A stretch of 64,000 bases of DNA from positions 7,739,719 through 7,803,718 of the forward strand of contig CP036526.1 in NCBI GenBank assembly GCA_007741555.1. The letters run 5' to 3'. A model generated the notes under the pieces. It ran no database searches. It was not told where the DNA came from and saw only the letters and a list, made by a program, of their open reading frames with translations. This DNA comes from Stieleria marina. GTDB taxonomy: Bacteria; Planctomycetota; Planctomycetia; Pirellulales; Pirellulaceae. A program made the translations under genes and the position numbers. How positions within the stretch are numbered: the stretch's first letter is position 1; every line of letters starts with the position of its first letter. Below, in pieces: positions 51,229 to 59,850 of the stretch.

Positions 51229-53594
51229 TGCGAGGCGCAAAAGCAATCTTTGAAGAAGTCTGTGACTTGGAAGAATCTCAGCAGCGATCTGCTCTGGACC
51301 GGTTGTGTGGTGACAATGCCAGCTTGCGCAACGAGGTCCAGTCACTGCTGGCAGCCCAACACGACGCGGGCGAATTTTTGAATCAGCCAACACTTGGTTC
51401 CGCGGACTCAGGACTTGCTCCAACTCTCGATACCGTCGATATCGCTGAAACGGCAGGCAGCCAAGTCGATCGATACAAGCTGCTAGAAAAGATTGGCGAA
51501 GGCGGTTTCGGTGTCGTCTACATGGCCCAGCAAGACGAGCCGATTCGCCGCCGAGTCGCGCTCAAAATCATCAAACTGGGAATGGACACCCAACAAGTTG
51601 TCGCCCGATTTGAGGCCGAACGGCAAGCGTTGGCCATGATGGACCATCCTAATATTGCTCGCGTGATCGACGGTGGCAGCACGGAAACGGGACGCCCCTA
51701 CTTTGTGATGGAGTTGGTTCGCGGAGATTCGATCACGGCGTACTGCGATCAAAAACGACTCCCGCTACGAGAACGGCTTCAGCTTTTTCAACAAGTGTGT
51801 CGTGCGATCGAACACGCACATCAAAAAGGCATCATCCATCGCGATATCAAACCCAGCAATGTGCTGGTGACGATTTCGGACGACCAACCGCTGGTCAAAG
51901 TCATCGATTTTGGAATCGCCAAGGCGACCAACGCAAGCCTGACCGACAAGACGCTGTTCACTCAGTTTCGGCAGCTGATCGGCACGCCACTTTACATGAG
52001 TCCCGAGCAGGCCGAACGATCCGGCGTGGATATCGACACACGCACGGACATCTACTCGCTAGGTGTTTTGCTCTATGAAATGCTGACCGGCCGAACGCCG
52101 CTAGATCCACAGAAACTGAACTCAGCTGCGTTGGGCGAACTCCAACGTATGATCTCCGAAGACGAACCCTCCAAGCCTTCCGTGCTAGTCTCTTCCGCGA
52201 TCGGTGATTTTGCACAAATCGCGCAGGCACGATCGGTTGATGCTTCGCGGCTAGGCAACTCTCTGAGCGGCGACCTGGACTGGATTGTCTTGAAAGCTCT
52301 CGAAAAAGACCGCTCGCGCCGTTACAGCGGTGCCAGTGTCTTCGCGGCCGACATCGATCGATATCTCAACGATGAAGCCGTCGAAGCGACTCCCCCTAGC
52401 CGCACGTACCAGCTGCGCAAATTTGCAAGAAGAAACCGTGGCATGTTGGCAACAGCAGCAACGCTTCTGGTCGCCTTGTTGTTGGGCTTGGTCGGCACCA
52501 GCGTCGCCGCGGCTTGGGCCATCAAAGAAAAACGTCTCGCGACCGAAGCTCGCCTGCTGGCTGAACAGAATGCGAACACTGCCGAGCGAAACGAAAAAAG
52601 TGCCCGCCGGGCGGCTTTGTTGGCCGGGGCGTCACCGATGTTGCCCGAAGCCGATGCACGAGCGTTGGCGGGAAGCTGGAAAGCCGAGATCGCTGAATTA
52701 AAAAAGCGTGTTGGAGTGGAGCACGTTGATGCAACCAAGCTCCAAACGCAGTACACGTCCTGGTTTGCGACGTGGCTCTCGCAGCACCAAAAATGGGATG
52801 AAGCCAAGTCACTCATCGACGAAGTCTATCCGTTGGCAAAACAAAACATTGGCCCGGACGATCCTGCGTTCATGTCTCTGTGCAACTTAAGATACAAAGT
52901 TGGATTGGCCACCAACGCGACCAAGAACCAGTCTGCTGACACCTTTACCGATCTATTCGCGTCGATGACAGCGATTCATGGCAAAGACAAAGCCGCCGTT
53001 TTGCTGCCAGAATACGCGGGCGCCCTCGCGTCGGCAGGGCGCAATGACGAAGCCTCCAGAGCCATTGCGAAATTCGTTGCTTATCGATCCAAGCAGTCGA
53101 CACCATTAACAATACTGGAAAACACGCGAATTGATATCGCTATCGAGCAGTTAATCGATTGGGGGCAAACGCATCCTAAACTTATGCAACAACTCAAAAG
53201 GATTCGGGACGTCGGCATCACCACGGACCAAAACGCATCCGTCGATAATGACGATGAGCTAGCCAGTGATCTGAAAAAGCTCCAAGGTCGCTGGAAGGAG
53301 ATCACAACGTCCAGCACGAAGCTCACGATGACACAAGAATTCGACGGGCAAACGAGCACGACTTTTTTCGTCGACCAGGACAGCAACATCGATCGAGGGC
53401 ACAGCGCCCGATTCGCGTTGACTCGCAGCGGCAGCGTGAAAGTCCTGACCAGCTACATCGGGAAGTCTAAAAACAACGGAATGTCGTTTGTCTACCATCT
53501 CGACGGTGACACGCTCAGTATCGTTTCCAAAATGTTGAGCAATCACAACAGTCTACCAGTCGTCGAATTCCACCAATGGAAAAAGACGAAGTGA
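51225..53594 (+). CDS. Ser/Thr protein kinase with TPR-like and TIGR03067-like C-terminal regions (module 3)
   Basis: A 789-residue membrane kinase. Kinase domain about 84-385: GEGGFG (91-96), Lys114, HRDIKPSN (205-212), DFG (228-230), with the long insert between the activation loop and helix F common in this family (ADIYSLGVLLYEMLTGRTPLD segment follows). A membrane helix (about 408-432) is followed by a charged coiled-coil-like stretch (434-465), a helical region with TPR-like spacing (about 540-680), and a C-terminal domain (LQGRWKEITTSSTK... to LDGDTLSIVSKM) that resembles the TIGR03067 lipocalin-like domain of planctomycetes. The ATG overlaps the upstream stop. It probably senses through the extracytoplasmic part and signals through phosphorylation. 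Confidence 0.9.
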   Translation: MMRGAKAIFEEVCDLEESQQRSALDRLCGDNASLRNEVQSLLAAQHDAGEFLNQPTLGSADSGLAPTLDTVDIAETAGSQVDRYKLLEKIGEGGFGVVYMAQQDEPIRRRVALKIIKLGMDTQQVVARFEAERQALAMMDHPNIARVIDGGSTETGRPYFVMELVRGDSITAYCDQKRLPLRERLQLFQQVCRAIEHAHQKGIIHRDIKPSNVLVTISDDQPLVKVIDFGIAKATNASLTDKTLFTQFRQLIGTPLYMSPEQAERSGVDIDTRTDIYSLGVLLYEMLTGRTPLDPQKLNSAALGELQRMISEDEPSKPSVLVSSAIGDFAQIAQARSVDASRLGNSLSGDLDWIVLKALEKDRSRRYSGASVFAADIDRYLNDEAVEATPPSRTYQLRKFARRNRGMLATAATLLVALLLGLVGTSVAAAWAIKEKRLATEARLLAEQNANTAERNEKSARRAALLAGASPMLPEADARALAGSWKAEIAELKKRVGVEHVDATKLQTQYTSWFATWLSQHQKWDEAKSLIDEVYPLAKQNIGPDDPAFMSLCNLRYKVGLATNATKNQSADTFTDLFASMTAIHGKDKAAVLLPEYAGALASAGRNDEASRAIAKFVAYRSKQSTPLTILENTRIDIAIEQLIDWGQTHPKLMQQLKRIRDVGITTDQNASVDNDDELASDLKKLQGRWKEITTSSTKLTMTQEFDGQTSTTFFVDQDSNIDRGHSARFALTRSGSVKVLTSYIGKSKNNGMSFVYHLDGDTLSIVSKMLSNHNSLPVVEFHQWKKTK

Positions 53595-53650
53595 CAGCGA
53601 AACTCAATGTATCGATGATGCCGACTAGCTCGCTCCTGCTCCTCCCTGTC

Positions 53651-53673
53651 AGCCGCTGGCGCTAGCCACGGGC
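53651..53673. repeat. Single arm of the intergenic inverted-repeat family
   Basis: These 23 bases match the reverse complement of the arm at 50945-50967 exactly. They lie in the gap between the convergent kinase and DUF1552 genes and are followed by a short ACGGGC duplication. No second arm is seen nearby. Confidence 0.75.
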
Positions 53674-53801
53674 ACGGGCACGTATTCAGCGTCCCCAAGC
53701 CCCCCCTGCCGTTCCAGATCAGCTCTGAAGGCAGCGTAAAAACGCCTGCGTCACATCCCGATCAGGGCAATCCAACACAGAACATCAAAACCACGCTCTC
53801 T

Positions 53802-55145
53802 CTAAAGCGTGACAGGCTCGAACAACTCGTCGCTGGTCCCGTTGCTGTCTGCAAAGGAATCCATCTCAATGCCAACCTTGTTCAGCAACGTCAGATGTAA
53901 GTTGGCCATTGGCGTTCCCTTGTCGTATTGCTTGTGCATTCCACCACGCATGTTGCCGGCCGCTCCCCCGGCAACCAGGATCGGTAGATCGGTATGGTCG
54001 TGCGCATCGGGATCTCCCATGCCGCTGCCATACAAGTACAGCGAGTGATCCAGCAGCGATCCATTGCCTTCGTTCGTCGCGGCCATCTTCTCCAAAAATT
54101 CCGCGAAAAGCGAAACATGAAACTGATTGATCTTGGCAAGCTTTTTCAGTTTGTCGGGATTGTTACCGTGATGCGAAATCGGGTGATGCGGCTCAGTAAC
54201 ACCGATCTCAGGGTAGGTCCGCGTGCTGGCTTCGCGCGCCAACTGAAACGAAACCACTCGTGTGATATCGCCTTGAAACGCCAACAACTGCAAATCAAAC
54301 ATCAGTCGGGCATGGTCCGCGTACGCCGTTGGCACACCAACCGGTCGATCCAAATCGGGTAGCGGATTGTCCTGGACACTGGCTTCGGCGCGTTGAATGC
54401 GTCGCTCGACTTCGCGAATGCTTTGAAAGTAATCGTCAACTTTGTTTTGATCGCCTGCGCCGAGTTGCTTCTTAAAGCGTTTCATTTCCTCGGTCACGCT
54501 GTCTAGCAAACTGGCGCGACGCTGAAGAGCCGCACGGCGATCATCTGTCGAACCACCTTCGCCAAACAAGCTTTCAAACACAATTCGCGGATGCGCCTCG
54601 GCAGGAAGCGGCGTCGTTGGCGAAGACCATGACAAGTTGTTTTGGTAAACACACGCGTATCCGTTGTCACATTGGCCAGCGTTGTTCAGCAAATCCATCG
54701 CTAGCTCTAACGATGGCAGTTGCGTTTGTTGACCGATTTTCTTGGCGGCGATCTGGTCCACCGTGGTGCCCAAAAAGTAGTCGCTGCTCTCCGTACGTTT
54801 AGCGGTCGCTGCGCTCAAGAAAGCCGAATTCGATGTGGCGTGGGATCCAGGATAAGCATTCTTTAGCTCCAATCCAGAAACAACCGCGACCTGTTCTTTG
54901 ACATTCTCAAGCGGCTGGAGAGTGAAGGGCAGTTCGTTCAAATCATCACCGGCGGGCATCCATTCTTTCGGGTTAAAACCCATGGGAGTGTAGATGTACC
55001 CGATTCGCCGCAACCGCGAAGGCGCGGCGGCGGTCGCAGCAATGGCGGTTCCTGCGGGTACCATTGCATCGAGCAGTGGCAACGCAAACGCGACTCCGGC
55101 CCCTCGCAAGAGAGTCCGACGAGAAAGCGACTTTCGATTGTTCAT
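53802..55145 (-). CDS. DUF1552 protein, Tat-exported
   Basis: A 447-residue protein with a twin-arginine signal (SRRTLLRGAGVAFALPLLD, Arg9-Arg10). The body (YIYTPMGFNPKEWMP, HATSNSAFLSAA, QLPSLELAMD, QFHVSLFAEFLEKMAATNEGNGSLLDHSLYLYGSGMGDPDAHDHTDLPILVAGGA) is a DUF1552 member, related to DUF1501/sulfatase-like alkaline-phosphatase-fold proteins. These are secreted and always found next to a DUF1592-type cytochrome gene in planctomycetes, as here (57 bases upstream). Function is unknown, possibly polysaccharide or sulfated-substrate processing. Start 55145 gives a standard Tat signal; the upstream ATG 55160 is also possible. Confidence 0.93.
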   Translation of the reverse strand: MNNRKSLSRRTLLRGAGVAFALPLLDAMVPAGTAIAATAAAPSRLRRIGYIYTPMGFNPKEWMPAGDDLNELPFTLQPLENVKEQVAVVSGLELKNAYPGSHATSNSAFLSAATAKRTESSDYFLGTTVDQIAAKKIGQQTQLPSLELAMDLLNNAGQCDNGYACVYQNNLSWSSPTTPLPAEAHPRIVFESLFGEGGSTDDRRAALQRRASLLDSVTEEMKRFKKQLGAGDQNKVDDYFQSIREVERRIQRAEASVQDNPLPDLDRPVGVPTAYADHARLMFDLQLLAFQGDITRVVSFQLAREASTRTYPEIGVTEPHHPISHHGNNPDKLKKLAKINQFHVSLFAEFLEKMAATNEGNGSLLDHSLYLYGSGMGDPDAHDHTDLPILVAGGAAGNMRGGMHKQYDKGTPMANLHLTLLNKVGIEMDSFADSNGTSDELFEPVTL

Positions 55146-55201
55146 GGCGGAGTCTGGCATAGCGTCGATTGAACTAAGTGAAACGGGATACTCGCGTCGT
55201 C

Positions 55202-57574
55202 CTACAGTGCTAATCGTTTTCGGAACGGCGTGCTTTGAACGATGCCCAGGACAATTTGGCTGAACTGATAGTCTTTATCGGCAGCTTGGTTAACGATCTT
55301 GCGGATTGCCGGAGCATCAGTGGGTTCGATACCGCGTCCGAGTGCAAACGTCATCAGCTTTTCGGTCATCGTGCCAACAAACATTTCCGGACGTCTCATA
55401 ATACCTGCTTCCAACGCCGCGACGCTATCGATTTTTTGCCCGTCAGGCAGTGCGCCCGACGAATCGATCGGAATTCCGTCGTCAAATGTTCGCCAGCGAC
55501 CAACCGCATCATAGTTTTCCAACGCAAATCCGACCGGGTCCATCAAGTTGTGGCAGCTGGCACAGGCCGGATCCTCACGATGTTGAGCCAATCGCTGTCG
55601 CACGGTGACCTTTTGAAAAGCGACCTTTTCCTTCAAGCTAGGTACGTTGGGCGGCGGGGGTGGCGGAGGCGTACCGAGAATGTTTTCCAAAATCCAATTG
55701 CCGCGAATCGTGGGCGACGTCCGAGTCGCATAGGAAGTCACCGCCAAAATGCTTGCGTGCCGAAGAAGCCCGCCGCGATGGTAGTCATTCGCTGCCAGAG
55801 AAACCGGACGAAAATGGCTGCCTTTGACATGAGGAATCCCGTAGTGCTTGGCCAAACGCTCGTTCAGAAAAGTTTTTTGGCTCGTGATCAAATTCAAAAC
55901 ACTCTGGTCTTCTTGTACAACGTCTTGAAACAGCAACTCCGTTTCTTGCCGCATTGCCTTTCGCAAGTTGTCGTCAAAATCGACGAAGCGGCGCATGTCG
56001 GGCCGAAACGAATCCAAGTTTCGTAGGTACAACCACTGAGCGGCAAAATTGCCGACCAACGATCGCGACCGTGGGTCAGCGAGCATTCGTCTTACCTGTG
56101 ACTGAAGCACGTCGCGATGGCCAAGCTTGCCTCGTTCGGCTAGCTGAAGCAGTTCTTGATCAGGAATCGAACTCCACAAAAAGAACGACAGACGCGACGC
56201 CAAAGCAAGATCCGAAATCGGATACACATCGCCAGGCTCCGCCGAGGCCGGATCCTTTTCGGCGCGGAACAAAAAGTGCGGATTGACCAGTACGGCCGAA
56301 AGAGCCGTCTCGATCGCGGGCTCAAACCCGTCGGACTCAAACCGCTGGGCAAAGAACCTCAGCGGCACTTCCAAGTCACCGTCGGTAATTGGCCTGCGAT
56401 AGGCCAATCGCATCAGGCGGCTGAGAATTCGTCGCGCACACCTGTTTGCTTCTTCCGGGGACTCCGTCTCTGGCCGGCAAGTAAAGACACTGCGGCGACT
56501 GGGCGTGTCCCCAGGTCCTTCGGGATTGAATGGACCGACGATGGAGACTTCAAAAATTGCGGGCGACTTTCGCGGATGGCGATGACGGTTAAAACTGGCA
56601 TCGAATGGCTGCCGTCGTGTTTCGCTGAGCGAAGCGGATTTGATGGGAAAGGTAACGCCGATCGCATGCTGGCCCGCCGTCACACGAAACCGCTTTTTTA
56701 AATTCGCATCGACCAAAGTGTCGTCTTTCGACCACCCCTTTTTTGTTTTGGGAGGCGACACCGAGAACCGATGCACCAATTCTCGATCAACCAGAACATC
56801 GATGTCGTGCGAACCGTTCAGACCTTCGATATTCTCGTCGCGGTCTCGCATCAGTCGCAGTTGAATTTCGTACTCTCCGGCGATTGGAAACGATCGACGG
56901 ATCAAAGTGCCGCCACGAGTCCCCAACGGCAACCCTTGGACATGGTGTTCTTGAGTTCGGTCAGGCGGCAAGCGAATCGTAAAGCCACCGGGACTCAGTT
57001 GCTGCCCACCGACAGCGATTCGACTGATTCGCTCAGCAGCACCTAGATATCGGTTTAACAACAGCGGTGACAGTTCGCCGACGGTCACGTTATCAAAACC
57101 ATGGCTCAATTCGTCGGCAGGCAACAGATCGTTGACGTTGACTTCGACATGAAGCAGATCACGAATCACGTTGCGGTACTCGGTGCGATTTAGTCGACGG
57201 ATCGAATCGGTCCGTCCCGGCTGCGGGTTGGCGATCGCTTTCTGATCCAGCATCGTTTCCAGCTCCGACAGTGCGGCGACGTACTGGGCCTCCGTCGGCC
57301 GCGACGTTGCTTCGGCAGGCGGCATCTGCCTACCGCGAAGTCGCTTGGCGATGATCTCCCAGGCGGAAACATCCCAGTCGACAATGCGTTTCTGAACATC
57401 GGTACCAAAACCTTCCAGGTCCAACCCTGCTTCCGCTTCGGCGGAGTTGTGGCAATCAACGCAATAATTTTCCATCATTGACACAAACGACGAGAGCGAA
57501 TGCTCCTGTGCGCTGACGGGTCGCCCCCCCAAAAAAACAAACAGCAGCAGACAAACGGCAAAGAGCGGTTTCAT
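55202..57574 (-). CDS. DUF1592/DUF1588/DUF1585-type secreted protein with cytochrome c site
   Basis: A 790-residue protein with a signal peptide (MKPLFAVCLLLFVFLGGRPVSA) and a planctomycete cytochrome-type haem motif CVDCH (38-42). Then come DUF1587 (SIRRLNRTEYRNVIRDLL, about 130), DUF1595 (about 385), DUF1592 (FRAEKDPASAEP... LASRLSFFLWSSIPD, about 445-570), DUF1588 (GLLRHASILAVTSYATRTSPTIRGNWIL) and DUF1585 (ALPDGQKIDS to the C-terminus). A second Cys pair CASCHNLMDPVGFALENYD is in DUF1588. It is paired with the DUF1552 gene downstream and probably works with it in the periplasm. ATG 57574 is preferred to 57595 because it gives the cleaner signal peptide. Confidence 0.94.
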   Translation of the reverse strand: MKPLFAVCLLLFVFLGGRPVSAQEHSLSSFVSMMENYCVDCHNSAEAEAGLDLEGFGTDVQKRIVDWDVSAWEIIAKRLRGRQMPPAEATSRPTEAQYVAALSELETMLDQKAIANPQPGRTDSIRRLNRTEYRNVIRDLLHVEVNVNDLLPADELSHGFDNVTVGELSPLLLNRYLGAAERISRIAVGGQQLSPGGFTIRLPPDRTQEHHVQGLPLGTRGGTLIRRSFPIAGEYEIQLRLMRDRDENIEGLNGSHDIDVLVDRELVHRFSVSPPKTKKGWSKDDTLVDANLKKRFRVTAGQHAIGVTFPIKSASLSETRRQPFDASFNRHRHPRKSPAIFEVSIVGPFNPEGPGDTPSRRSVFTCRPETESPEEANRCARRILSRLMRLAYRRPITDGDLEVPLRFFAQRFESDGFEPAIETALSAVLVNPHFLFRAEKDPASAEPGDVYPISDLALASRLSFFLWSSIPDQELLQLAERGKLGHRDVLQSQVRRMLADPRSRSLVGNFAAQWLYLRNLDSFRPDMRRFVDFDDNLRKAMRQETELLFQDVVQEDQSVLNLITSQKTFLNERLAKHYGIPHVKGSHFRPVSLAANDYHRGGLLRHASILAVTSYATRTSPTIRGNWILENILGTPPPPPPPNVPSLKEKVAFQKVTVRQRLAQHREDPACASCHNLMDPVGFALENYDAVGRWRTFDDGIPIDSSGALPDGQKIDSVAALEAGIMRRPEMFVGTMTEKLMTFALGRGIEPTDAPAIRKIVNQAADKDYQFSQIVLGIVQSTPFRKRLAL

Positions 57575-57796
57575 CGTTAGGATCGAACTTGTCATGGAAT
57601 GAAAACGGCTGCCAAGGGTCGCGGGAAAACCAATAGTTTACCTCAATCCCAACGTCCACGATTGGCCAAACGGCATTGACTCGGACTGGATGGACGGGAA
57701 GCCGGTCGCGACAATCGCACAGTGCGATCACAGCACCTAGAATGCTAATAGCCTATCGTCACCCCAAAACCGTCCTCCAAAAAGCGGCCAAACCCA

Positions 57797-58561
57797 ATGC
57801 CTATCACCAAAATCCTCTTGTCCCTCTCGATTTTTGCATCGGCTCTGATGCAAGGTGAAGTCGCGTCGGCCGAAGTCTTCGAATTGCGAACTTACACGAC
57901 CAACGAAGGAAAACTGGATGACTTGAACGCGAGATTCCGCGATCACACCGTCAAACTTTTTGAGAAACACGGAATTCGTTCACTCGGTTATTGGGTACCG
58001 ACTGACGAGAAAAAGTCCCGCAACACGCTGATCTACATCATTGCCCACAAAGATCGTGCGGCAGCCAAGGCGTCCTGGAAAGCCTTTCTAAGTGATCCCG
58101 ATTGGAAAGCCGCCCACGAGGCCTCCGAAGCCAACGGGCCTATTTTGGCCAAAGCTCCCGAATCGGTTTACATGAACGCGACCGATTACTCAAAGGGGGT
58201 TTCGAAGGGCGAATCCGATGACGATGCCGTCTACGAACTGAGGATCTACAAGACGGCCGAAGGCAAACTCGTGCCTTTGGATGCTCGCTTTCGCGACCAT
58301 ACGATCAAGTTGTTCGACCAGCATGGCATCCAGTCCGTTGGCTACTGGCACCCAGCTGATCAACCCGCAGCCAGCAGCACCCTGATCTACTTGGTCCGGC
58401 ACAAAACTCGTGACGGTGCTAAAGTCGCTTGGCAGTCATTTTCCAAAGATCCCAATTGGCAAAACGTCGCGAAGGAGTCGCAGAAGAATCATGGCAGGTT
58501 GCTAAGCGAGCGGCCCACGTCGATCTACATGGTGCCAACGAACTATTCAGCGATGCAATAA
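57797..58561 (+). CDS. Secreted protein with two NIPSNAP domains
   Basis: A 254-residue protein with a signal peptide (1-25) and two NIPSNAP domains in tandem: VFELRTYTTNEGKLDDLNARFRDHTVKLFEKHGIRSLGYW (about 27-66) and VYELRIYKTAEGKLVPLDARFRDHTIKLFDQHGIQSVGYW (about 143-182), which are close copies of each other. NIPSNAP domains are ferredoxin-like dimeric alpha-beta barrels; their biochemical role in bacteria is not settled. Divergent from the DUF1592 gene. The duplication is clearly recent in the gene's history given the conserved repeats. Confidence 0.92.
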   Translation: MPITKILLSLSIFASALMQGEVASAEVFELRTYTTNEGKLDDLNARFRDHTVKLFEKHGIRSLGYWVPTDEKKSRNTLIYIIAHKDRAAAKASWKAFLSDPDWKAAHEASEANGPILAKAPESVYMNATDYSKGVSKGESDDDAVYELRIYKTAEGKLVPLDARFRDHTIKLFDQHGIQSVGYWHPADQPAASSTLIYLVRHKTRDGAKVAWQSFSKDPNWQNVAKESQKNHGRLLSERPTSIYMVPTNYSAMQ

Positions 58562-58688
58562 GCATAGACCTCTTCGATAGCTGCAATGCGTGACGGATCG
58601 GCAAACTCCGTCTCGCATTTGCAACAAATTTGCAGGCAAGCCAACCTGGCTTGTGAATTGGTGCTCGCAAATTTCAGCAAGGCAAACA

Positions 58689-59828
58689 ATGTTTAAGCGA
58701 AAACGATGGATCATTCTGCTGCTGGCCGTGCCGCTGTTGGCGTGGATCGCATTCATCAATTTCCCAGGTCGGCAGCACCCGTATTCGCCCTCGATTGATG
58801 AAGCGTCTGATGACGTATCCGCGAATCAAACTGAGCAAGCGGACGAACCTGGCACAATCGACCAAGTGCTTAAAGAGCCTGCGAGCACGCTACCGTTTAA
58901 CATCAGCTTGGTCTATTCGCCCAGCTACCTGATCAATGTCGGTGGCCTTGAACGCATGCACCCCTTCGACATCAAAAAGTATCAAAGGATCTGCGACGCG
59001 TTAGTAAAAGACGGAGTTTGTGAACACAAGGATTTCTTGTCTCCGGAACCGCTTACCAATGACGACCTCTTGCTGGTGCATACTCCAAAGTATTTACAGT
59101 CACTGGCGTCGCGGACAAAAGTAGCCGGCTACTTGGAAGCTCCGATCTTGATGCTCGCGCCCGTGTCGTTGGACACGGCAATCTTGCAACCGTTTCGCCA
59201 TGCAAGCGGCGGAACGTTATTGGCCTCGCGAGCCGCCATCCGATCGGGAATTGGGATCAATTTGGGCGGCGGCTATCACCACGCCAAACCGCATACAGGT
59301 GAGGGATTTTGTTTGTTCGCCGATGTTCCGATCGCTATTCGCCGTCTGCAAGCCGAAAAACTGATTCAACGAGCCGTCGTGGTCGATGTGGATGTGCATC
59401 AAGGCAACGGAACGATTCTATGTTTGCCCGACGACGACACGACGTTTACGTTTTCAATGCATCAACGTGGCATTTACCCGTTGCCAAAGGAAAAAGGCGA
59501 CCTGGATATCGAACTGCCAAGCGGAATGAACGACGATGAGTACTTGAGAGAACTATCCGCACAGTTGCCTGCGGTTTTAGACCAGTCACAAGCCGACATC
59601 TGCTTTGTCGTCGGCGGCTGCGACACACTGGACGGTGATCCCTTGGCGTCGCTTCGAATGACACACCAAGGGATTGTTCGTCGCGACCAAATGATCATCG
59701 ACGAATGCATCAAACGAAACATCGCCGTTGTCTTCACGCTTTCGGGCGGCTACAGCAAGGATGCTTGGAAAGCTCAATACGAAAGCGTCAAAAACTTAAT
59801 CAATCGACAGACGCTAGCCGCGCCCTGA
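58689..59828 (+). CDS. Membrane-anchored histone-deacetylase-family hydrolase
   Basis: A 379-residue protein with an N-terminal membrane anchor (about 6-23) and an arginase/deacetylase fold of the HDAC family: GGGYHHAKP (194-202), the zinc-site Asp/His in VDVDVHQGNGT (Asp233, Asp235, His237), a metal Asp at position 312 (GGCDTLDGDPLASL) and the C-terminal GGYS. It should remove acetyl or acyl groups from amides such as acetylated lysine, polyamines or amino sugars. The anchor would place the enzyme outside the cytoplasm if the topology is N-in, which would exclude chromatin-like or cytoplasmic lysine targets. ATG 58689 is preferred to an upstream ATG at 58590. Confidence 0.9.
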   Translation: MFKRKRWIILLLAVPLLAWIAFINFPGRQHPYSPSIDEASDDVSANQTEQADEPGTIDQVLKEPASTLPFNISLVYSPSYLINVGGLERMHPFDIKKYQRICDALVKDGVCEHKDFLSPEPLTNDDLLLVHTPKYLQSLASRTKVAGYLEAPILMLAPVSLDTAILQPFRHASGGTLLASRAAIRSGIGINLGGGYHHAKPHTGEGFCLFADVPIAIRRLQAEKLIQRAVVVDVDVHQGNGTILCLPDDDTTFTFSMHQRGIYPLPKEKGDLDIELPSGMNDDEYLRELSAQLPAVLDQSQADICFVVGGCDTLDGDPLASLRMTHQGIVRRDQMIIDECIKRNIAVVFTLSGGYSKDAWKAQYESVKNLINRQTLAAP

Positions 59829-59850
59829 ATCTGAAACAGACGCGTCCGTC

